Shown: positions 20,693 to 31,100 of the stretch, one piece after another | Layout: every line of letters starts with the position of its first letter | Position numbering within the stretch: position 1 is the stretch's first letter | Source: Echinarachnius parma | Lineage: Eukaryota > Echinodermata > Echinoidea > Clypeasteroida > Echinarachniidae | Direction of reading: 5' to 3' | Length of the DNA stretch: 64,000 nt | Assembly (NCBI GenBank): GCA_037951105.1 | Contig: JBAMJV010009705.1 | Location: 19,607-83,606, forward strand | Notes under the pieces: generated by a model | The model's database searches: none | Told to the model about the DNA's origin: nothing | What the model saw: only the letters and a program-made list of their open reading frames with translations | Position numbers and translations under genes: made by a program

Positions 20693-22031
20693 GTATGTTT
20701 CATGTATGTATTATGGAATTGCATACAAACTGGCAAAAGACCAAGGGGAGAGGGTGGGGCGGGGGTGGGGGGGGGGGGGGGGGTAGGCAGTAGCCCCCAA
20801 AGTTGGACTTAAACATTATGTTAAGCCATTTATAACCTTGGAATACAAACTATATTAAAAAACAAATATGCAAGTATTTTAGACTTTTAATACATTTTAC
20901 ATCAAGAACATGATATCTTCTTGATAATAGAAATAATGATTTGAATACAAATATTACGCCTTTTAACCCCTTGACTACAGGAACCGAGTGGGTTGTGTAC
21001 ACAGTCTATGGGGATTTCGTAAACTCGTAGCGAATGAGTTAAAATAACTTTTGCAAACAAATGTTCAAAGAAACAAACGGCTTTCCATAATTAAGTCCAA
21101 CTTAACTTAGGATCTTTGTGAAACACCCCAAATTTTTTTTTTAACCGCTAGCAGCTATTCCCTGCTAAGTCAATTTCAGATAATACGGTTTAGTGAGCAA
21201 CAAACAGTTTCATAGTCCCCAACTATGGTTTAGTTGTTTTAGCCTTAGGATACCCACTTAGTTGTCCTTAGTTAGCAACTACAACATATTATGGAACCTT
21301 AAATCAATATTATAGTATAATTATGATGTCAGAGCCACATGATCCAAAATAGACTTATCAGGCAACTAAGCTAGCGGGCTTTAACGAATATGGGTACAGG
21401 GGATCGTATTTATGGGACAACACTAGCTTTGTTACACTCTAAGTATATCGTATATGATAGGGCTATGAACGCAAAGATAATTTTTATTAGTTGTGAGCTA
21501 TCGTTTTTTGCCTTAAAATTGTTTACCTACTAATGTAACCTTATTTGACGCACTCGGTGCATACTTAGCCCAGTCAAAAAATTAGACTTAGCTCGAAACT
21601 ATTATACTATCGTGGCTACAGCAGGGTTTTACAAAGACATGGAAGAGGGGTCCGGTATATTAAAACATGAGTATTCTACCTTATGCAGACCACCTTATAT
21701 ACTAGCTATTCGTGAAATTGTTGCATATTATTAGTATAATTTGCCTGGACAAAATAAGTTGATATTAACATTGTATGCAAAATATAATCGTCAACTATTA
21801 TTTAATTGCACTACATGAAGCTATACATGGACTTTTTGAATCTGTTACATTCACCTGCTGTGGCTAATGATGTAGATAATATAATGTTGTTTTGTACATG
21901 TTTTTTTCCGTATTATTAGTAATCGTTGTTAGGCAAGGACAATTTTTGTTTCGTTATGCAGAGCACAATTAATATACTGTATTTCATTTATTATTATTAT
22001 TATTATGATTATGATTATGATTATGATTATG

Positions 22032-22103
<72 letters not shown>

Positions 22104-25100
22104 ATTAATATTATCATTATTATTATTATCATTATTATTATTATTATTAGTAGTAGTAGTAGTATTATTAGTATTATTATTATTATTATTATTATTAATT
22201 TTGAAAGTTGAAACCTGATATATTTTATGTTGCTGGCGTTATGCTCAAGCTAAAACTAATCGATACCTTCTTTCATACGGTATATATGTGGTTGTTGTTG
22301 TTGTTGTTGTTGCTTTGTTTGAATTCAGATTGATCAATAATTGTATTATTTGTATGACCTAGCATACAAGCATCGCATTCAGTATACACGGTCTCGATCA
22401 TATTATGATCACATACATATAGTTATTACCCTGTGGTATACTATGATATCAGAACACAATACACCTTATGTAATTAAAACGCCAGTTAAATCCAACGCAC
22501 ATGATGATGCATAATCAACCGTGCAATTAGATTGAAATCAAATGTATTGAATTGTTGATTGCCGCATATTAATGTTATTTAGAGACATTTTTTGATATGT
22601 TCATTATTCTTAATCATGCAGCGTAGTTGATGAATACATCAATGAACTGCCTACATAACTGCCTTAAATATGCACTCCATTACGTCCATGAAATTTCAAT
22701 GCAATCATATAAATTTTAAAAAGCGAATTTATCTACTTGTTTACTTGGAAATTAAAATGATTGCGATATGTTTGTATTAAAACACAGTCTTTTGTAAAAT
22801 GATTTTGGGTTCAATGCAAATGAAAATCAATAATTAAAAACTGAAGTTACGAAATGACTGTAGATCAAAACGCTGTGTCATTTGAAAACAGTGAGTAGAG
22901 CAATGTTACAACAATACTACAACTTACTACAATACATGCGTTATGGGTTGGCTAATTATCCGACATAAAACTGGGTATTATAGTATGGTACATGTATATA
23001 TATGGTTGTATACCATATTAAAATGATTATATTAAAAATCTACAGTTCTTCATTATACTTTTCTCTCGTAATATACAGCATTCATGTCTGGGTATCATAT
23101 TACATGCCGAAAGCGTTATTATATCTAGGTTTAATTATAATGCAATATTGATCAATAAGCTATATAGCCAATAGGCATTGTCATACGTTATTGTGTCCTT
23201 CATTGACAGGTGTTCTCTGCGTATTTGTGAAACTGGCAAGGCGGTGTCACACAATGTAACCGCATTCAGCTCACCATGGATACTAGTCATTCGTTCATTC
23301 AATCATGTATTCATCCATTCACCTATTTATTTAGTAATTCATTCATTCATTCATTCATTCATTCATTCATTCATTTATTATTCATTTGTTCATGCGTTCG
23401 TTCGTTCGTTCCTTGCTTGATCGTGTGTTAGTTCGACCGTTCATTCATATCATACCGTGTTTTTGTCCCTTTGTATTAATAATACATTAAAAAACATTAC
23501 GTATTTAGATGGAGGTTGTGACCATTGAAAAACAAACGAACTTGAACTCGAACGTATCATAAATTGGCATTTTGCATTATGTAACTTATGTAATAATTTT
23601 TTTGAACTTTGTTACGACAGTGAGAGTCGTAGGTAGCAACGAATATGGCGCAGGGAGGGTCGAGGTGTTCATTAATGGCACATGGGGTACCGTCTGCGAC
23701 ACAAACTGGGACGAAAAGGACGTCGCGGTGGTCTGCCGAAGCCTGGGCTTCCCCGGTATCGCCCGCGTGCCCTTCCGGATCGACCCCGTTGATTCGCCGC
23801 CGCGGTTCGGAGCTGGTGACGGGCCCATCTTCATGGAAGATGTCGAGTGTGGAGGGGATGAGGAGAACCTGTTCGAGTGTCGACACAGTGGGAGTGAAGA
23901 CCATAGCTGCACCCACGACATGGACGCTGGAGCAGTGTGTCTTAAAGGTGATTTCTTATTATCTTTGTCGTGACTTGGTATTGTATGCATTCGTCAATGA
24001 TGCTAGCCCGTATACTTTAATTGATACTGTCTTGATACTTGATGAGAAAATATCGATCTGAGTAGTAAAAAAAAAAAAAAAAAAAAAACAACACCATTCG
24101 GTGCTGTCCTGGTCCTGGTCATAATGAATAATTTCTTTGAAAAGATATACATGAATGAAAAGCTATGTTTCTCTTCTTTCATTCGATGTACAACTTATGG
24201 CACATAATTCACGCATGACTGAATTAAAACAATGGAAATTGGTGTTACCAAAATTCCAATTGCACGCAGAAATTGCAAGTTTGGGTATGTTTTTGGGGTG
24301 AGTTTTTAGGGTATAGTAACCGTACCTTTTTTTGAAAAAGGACAAACACTGCATACAAATTCATATTTTTTTCTTTTATATGACACCTCATGCACAACAA
24401 AATAAACGATGTGTGCCAGAGAACAAGTACAGTGAAAACATGCCTGATTTCTGCCCAAATGAGTAGGTAGTTGAGTAAAAAGTCGCTCAGCTTTCCTGAT
24501 TTAGCAGCTAACAATGGACTTGATGCATGAGTGAATTTACACAAACATGGGGATCAGGGAAAACATGGGAAACATGCTAGATCAGGAAAGTTAATAATTT
24601 CGGCTGAAATCAAGCATGTTTTCATTGTACTCGTTCTCTGGCATAAATCATTTATTTTTTAATTATGAGGTGTCATATAAAAAGATAAAAGTATGAATTT
24701 TCATGCGGTGTTTGTCCTTTTTCAAAGTAAGTACGTTTACTAAACCTGCAATTTCTGCGTGCAAATGGAATGTTGGTAACACCAATTTTCATTGTTCTAA
24801 TTCAGTCATGCGTGAATTATGTGCCATAAGTTGTACATCAAATGAAAGAAGAGAAACAGAGCTTTTCATTCATGTATATCTCATCAAAGAAATTATTCAT
24901 TATGACAGAAAATTTCTGCCATGAAATCCGGTTTCGTTTTATCTGGGACACACTGTATAGCAAATACATATTCAAGGTATTACAATTACTGGATAAAACA
25001 GCAATGTATTTTTTTGTTATATCTCCGCTATTTTTAATTATGAACATTTAAAAACAATTTGATATAATTTTTTTTTTCATTCACATTTTATAATTTCAGG

Positions 25101-28100
25101 TTGGACTTGTGGTAGTATGGAATATGATTGTGGAAACGTTCGAAATACCAATGACTCCGCCATTTCTGGTAAGTTTTCATTGTGGTTCAGTGCCTATCAT
25201 TATGTTAGAGTTCTTGGTACAAATATGAACTCTGAATTTTTAGACCGCTATTGTAGTTTGCAGAAATATTAAGGATTAAAACTAAAATAGGTATTCCTAT
25301 GTAAGAGTGTTATTTTTTTCGACGATGAAGAAATGCAGCAATAATATCAAGCCGTATAGATGAAAACACAATGCGTATACATGAAATACATTTGATAGTG
25401 CTTAGGATAAAGATTTTATAAGATTAAGGTATATCAAAAGTCGCGATATACGTTACTCTTTGAAAACGGTTACAATGTAAATATTACTGTAACATCATCT
25501 AACTGTATCACAAATATGGAACAATAAAATAGAACTACTTTGATCAATAATTTGCAGTTTGGGAGTGTAATTTTGAAGCCGGTGACTGTGGAATTCTTCA
25601 GGGTGAATTCGACGATTCTGATTGGGTGATACAAGCGAGCCAATTTCCCGAAGGTAATCACATTTGCTTGAATATTATTATTACATTCTATATTCCTCAA
25701 CAACTATGCATGAAGACAGCTTAACAAGAACCATAGCCTTGAAGGGGACCACCACGCAAAGGACAACACATGCTTATGTTTTTGTGTCGTTGTTTGATAT
25801 CAAATAGATTTCCAACACAAAAGTTTGTGTAATTCATAAACACTCATAATGCCATGAATAACCACAACTTACAGAACCAACATGGCCGTTGGTTCCGTCA
25901 GCGCCAATTGTTAGTGAGTGTGCCTATTCTATATAAACACGCGTACGTTTGGTTACAATAGAACCACGAAAGAGGCGTACGTCCTAGACAATAGATAGTT
26001 TTCTTCCGCAGACCCATGAACACATATTTAAGTATGGCGATGAGTTTTCAAATTATATAATTTGTCTGGAAACGTATTTTTCATATTTTTTGGCGGCATG
26101 AAATATTAAAACTATTACCTTTGATTATATTTCTAAATTATTTTATCTTGGATTTTTGGTTCTCTGTAAGTTCGGGTTGAGAGGGCCAGTCAATATTTCC
26201 CATAAACAAAACAATCAAAACAAACATCAATGATAAACCATTCACATTTTGTTGGTTTTCATATCTATATTCCACAGAAAGCTATTATGAGGCAGACTTT
26301 TCGCAGTTTTCTCGTCTGGGGGACACAGCTATCTTCACTTTACCCACAGAATCCTCGTCATCTGGTCGCGGAGTACTCGCGTTCCTCACCAGAACCACCA
26401 GTGGTTTACTTAAAGTCGTCGCGTGCGCTGATGGCGGTGGCGCTATTTTCGAAACGGACAGTCACGCCTCACCGTACTACTATTACTCCGTGGTTGTATC
26501 TTTCCAATGCAAGACTGTGGACGAGATAAACGTGAGATCAAAATCTAACAGTAAACTACAATTATGAAGCTGAAAATACTGATTATCGTACATTCTAGAT
26601 AACTAGATTAAATATGAGATAGATAGATAGATAGATAAATGGTTTTATTCAAAACTGCACATCGTAGCCCAAAAGCTAAATTGTATACAATTTTACAATC
26701 AAATAAATCACATAAAGCATAATATACTATGACAAAATACAATTACATAATAACAATAAAGTACATTTTATAAAGACAAATAATACATCCATTACACTGA
26801 AATAATCGGAAACATTGGCATAAAAAGATAAAACGTAATTGTACTACTATAAAATCATTTAAAGTGGATAATGAATCTGGCATTTGAGTAATTATTTGGA
26901 GTTAATATTTATGTTAAATAGCATATCACGATTATCGAATATTACAACAAAATTAATAGAGTAATGAATAAGTAATTCATGAATATTCATGTGTATATCT
27001 CGAGTCCATTAAATAAAAAGTCCAATTTAAAACAAAATTTGGATATTGCATTAAAGTCTTTAAAAATTTAAAATAGTGGCGTTATACTAAAACAATGTAT
27101 CAAAGGTCGAGTAATAGTACTGTTATATAAATAATTTAAATTGGCAGTTGAGAATAAATCTGGTATTTAAATAAATTCTGGAAGTTAATATTACATTTAC
27201 AGAGTCTATTAATAAAAAGTACAATACAAATTAATGTTGAATGTTATATCATAAACCTTAAAGTTTAAATAATGGTGAGGTACTAAAACAATAACAAGTA
27301 CAAATTAAAACAAAGTTTCGATATTGTATTAAAGTCCTTAAAAGTTTAAAATAATGGCGATATACTAAAACAATGTGAGTATCAATGGTCGGGTAATTGT
27401 ACTATTATATAATATAAATCGTTTCAATTGGCAGTTGAGAATAAATCTGGTATTTAAATAAATCCTTGGAGTTAATATTTCATTTGCAGAGTCTAATAAA
27501 TAAAAGGTACTATAAACAAAAAATATTTGAATTTTGTATCATAGACCTTGAAGTTTATATAATGGCGAGGTACTAAAACAATGTGAATATCAAAGGTCGA
27601 GTAATATGGCGCTATTATACAAATCATTCAATTGGCAAGTGAGAATAAAATCTGGCATTTAGATAAGTACTGGTGGTTAAGTTTAAGCGTATATCAGGAA
27701 GTTAGAATATTGCGACAAATATAATAATGAATAATTAATTAATACATTCATGCATATATATATATAAAAAATAGAATTACACAAAAATATAGCATGCTCT
27801 ATTATGATTACAGTCATTTTAAGAGCAGTGTAGCAGTCCATTTAATGAGAATTCAAGAGTCTTGTCATATAAGGTACCGGACTAATTTTATAACGGTTCG
27901 TACGGCATCTTGGTTCTTTGTATTTTTTAGTGTCTCTCAGTGTTCTTACCGGATTGTTTTCGGTGAACCAGTCATCAATGACACCGGATTTGGCCGCACT
28001 CCTAGCGAAAGTCAGTGAGAGTTCCTCTCTGCGAGATGCCAGGTCAACGATATTGGCGTTCAGTAGAGCTTCGGTGTAAGAACGGCCGGGAAAAATTATC

Positions 28101-31100
28101 CGAAGTGCACGTTTTTGAATTTGTTCAATCATGTTGGATTCGGCAGTTGTGAGGCTCGAGTGCCAAACCGGGCATGCGTACTCGAGCAGGGGCCTGACGA
28201 AACCGGTGTAGACTGTCACGAGGTCGGCTGCAGGAAGTCTGAACTGCTTCAGTCTCCGTAGCATGTACAAGCGAGATCCAGCTCTTGAGATCATGGAAGA
28301 GACCTGGTTGTTCCACTTGAGGTCACTTTGGATAGTCACTCCAAGTAACTTCATGGTGGAGACCTCTTTCAAGATGTCGTTGCACAAGGTAAAGTCGAGT
28401 AGTGGGGGTGGTCTTTTGCAGAAGGTTACATGCATAATGCTGCATTTAGTCGGATTCAAGCGAACGCGGTTTCCCTCACACCACTCCTCCAAGTCTCTCA
28501 GGGCAATCTGCACGGAAGGCTGTCCGTCGCCTCTGTCACCAGCAGCGGCAAGTGACATGTCGTCGACATACTTCCAACGATGAATCGGCGACTCTCGTGT
28601 GGCGTCGTCAATGAGGACAAGAAAGAGGAGGGGTCCAAGGCGCGTACCCTGGGGTACACCGGCGGTCATCGCTTTCGAGGAGGAAAGAACTCGGTGGTAT
28701 CGAACTTGATTCTCTCTAGGGGTGAGAAAATCGCATATCCACCGGATCATCCACGGCTGGATGTCTAACGATATGAGCTTCTGGATCAAAACGGTGTGGT
28801 CAACGCGGTCAAATGCACGACTGAAGTCCGTAGATACGATTGACGTAAGGTTTCCTGGACGTTCCGCATTTTCTACACAACTATGAGCATTGACACCATA
28901 TTTCTGCTCCATCATCTCCATCAACGCCACCACTACCATCACCACCTTCATTACAACCACTGCTTTTCATAATGGCAATTGAAAGTGCATAATTAAAAAC
29001 GATAATGATTCATGCTTGTGAACAGATTAAATATGTTTGGTTGATTTCACCATTTTGTAATTATCCAGATTACATTCACCGCCCAGCGAGGTTTAAGTGA
29101 TACCCTCATAGACACCATCAGGATCTCCGACATTCGAGTTCTACAGTACCCTGCGTCAGGTAAGTTATCGAGATATTTAATATATAACTTATGAATCAAT
29201 TAACCAATTAACTGGAAGGACTAACATTGGGTTCGCTATGGGTTATCAACTAAATTCAGGCGCCCCTAGTAAAAAAAAAAAAGAAAGAAGAAAGTGTACG
29301 GGCGTTCGCTCATGAGCCCGTCTGCTGCTCTAAGTCGGTGGTGAAAGGGCGCAATCACTATTATTTACAGTATGTTTTCTGTTCTACCAAGCATATAATA
29401 TTCTAGACCGAAGAATAAGTCTAATGTTCCGAAGGTTGTACCACTGAGACTGCTTTTGGTTCCACTATCAGTATGACGTCATATATTAAAGGGAACGACA
29501 TAAAGAGCCGGCTATAATTAGTCGAGGCCGCCATTTATCAATCCCTGTTACGAGGCAGAAAACAAAGGATGAATGGCATTATTGTAAATTGACAGTCCAT
29601 ATTATCATGATTATGGTTGAATGAAGTCCATGCCCCTTTCCTTGCTCGCACTTATTTAATTTGAAGTGAACTCCTTAGTTTAGCGTGTTTAATCTAATTA
29701 TAGTTTCCTGTCTTAATTCAATGTATATAATGTATCCATTTACAAAGGTTACTACACCCTACAAACAATATTGCTATTGTTGTTGGGTCCTGTTACCAAT
29801 TGGTCTGTTAACATTGATTACAGTATGCATTATGTGAGTATTATTATCTTGTTATCTTTCAACGTGGTGTTACTACAGACACGGTCCTACCGGGCACAAA
29901 CACGTTACCTCCACCATCTTCCCAAAGTAGTACGACATCGGATGCGGTTACCATGGGAACGATGACGAGTAAGCTTCCGTCATCTGGTCAGCCATGGGGT
30001 TCTTCTCCGACGACTCCATCAGAGGCCACATTTGCAACGTCCGCATCTTCAGAGGTTCCGGCGTCTCGGAAAACGACCTTTCACCCCCACGGCGTTACAT
30101 ATGACCACCATCCAGTTCAGACAGGCTTTGACACCGAACCGAAAAGTGAAGGTAATTTTGTTTTTCAGTCACTCTGCAATATAATGTGTAAATATGATAT
30201 CGATAATGCGATAATATGATATCGATAAAGGTATTTTTATTTCCCAGTTGATAATTATGATCTAATTATTTTAATTCACTAGTAAAGTGCATCAAGTTTG
30301 TCAAGGAATGCATTCTTCCTTTTGTCTCGATTCACTACACCAACCGGCTTTGAACTCGGGACTCCGGGGTTTTCATTCAAACCTGTACACCACAACACGT
30401 TACATTATTTCTTCCAGAGTTCTAAACCCACAGCTATAATTACTTGTAATAAATATTGTTTTTAATTATTAATACAGTCTGTGGTGAATCTATGAATATC
30501 TTCACCATATTTTGTACTGTACACAAATCGTCCACATACCTATGGCATGGACATATTTCATACAAATTGCGTTTAAGTCATGTTTGTTTATGTTCGTGTT
30601 TTTTTCGCTATAGGTCCATTTATGGTTCACATCGTCGCAGCGTGTGCCTCATCAATTATCGTCGTTGGGTTACTGCTGATCATCTCCGTCATTTGCTATC
30701 GAAGAAGGTAAATGATAATTAGTAATTGAGTACCATCACAATATAAAACATTATCCTCACATGGCGTTAAACAGCTAGATTTAAAAATCAAGGCGGAATG
30801 CGTTTCAAGGCGAAATAACTCATTCCGCCATTCATCTACGATGTATAGATCTGTGCGAATTGTAGTGCCTAGACAGTGTGCTCATCATTTTATGTGCATT
30901 TGGGAATGATCAACATATCTTATTATATGAGTATTGTTACCGGATCGACGGTGGCACTCAGTTGATTAACAACATTATTGTTTTTATTTCCTTCTTTCTC
31001 TCCATCTCTCGATAGAATGAACATGACAAAGTCGATGAGCTTCGCTCATAATCCCGATGGCGATGATAACGGTGATGATAACGACGATGAAGCTAACTAC

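Noticed and set aside
21929-22211. Poly-isoleucine frames on both strands
   Set aside because: Translation of the ATT microsatellite.
23557-24061. Alternative-frame and antisense frames over the SRCR exon
   Set aside because: Only the frame with the six-cysteine SRCR pattern agrees with the splice phases.
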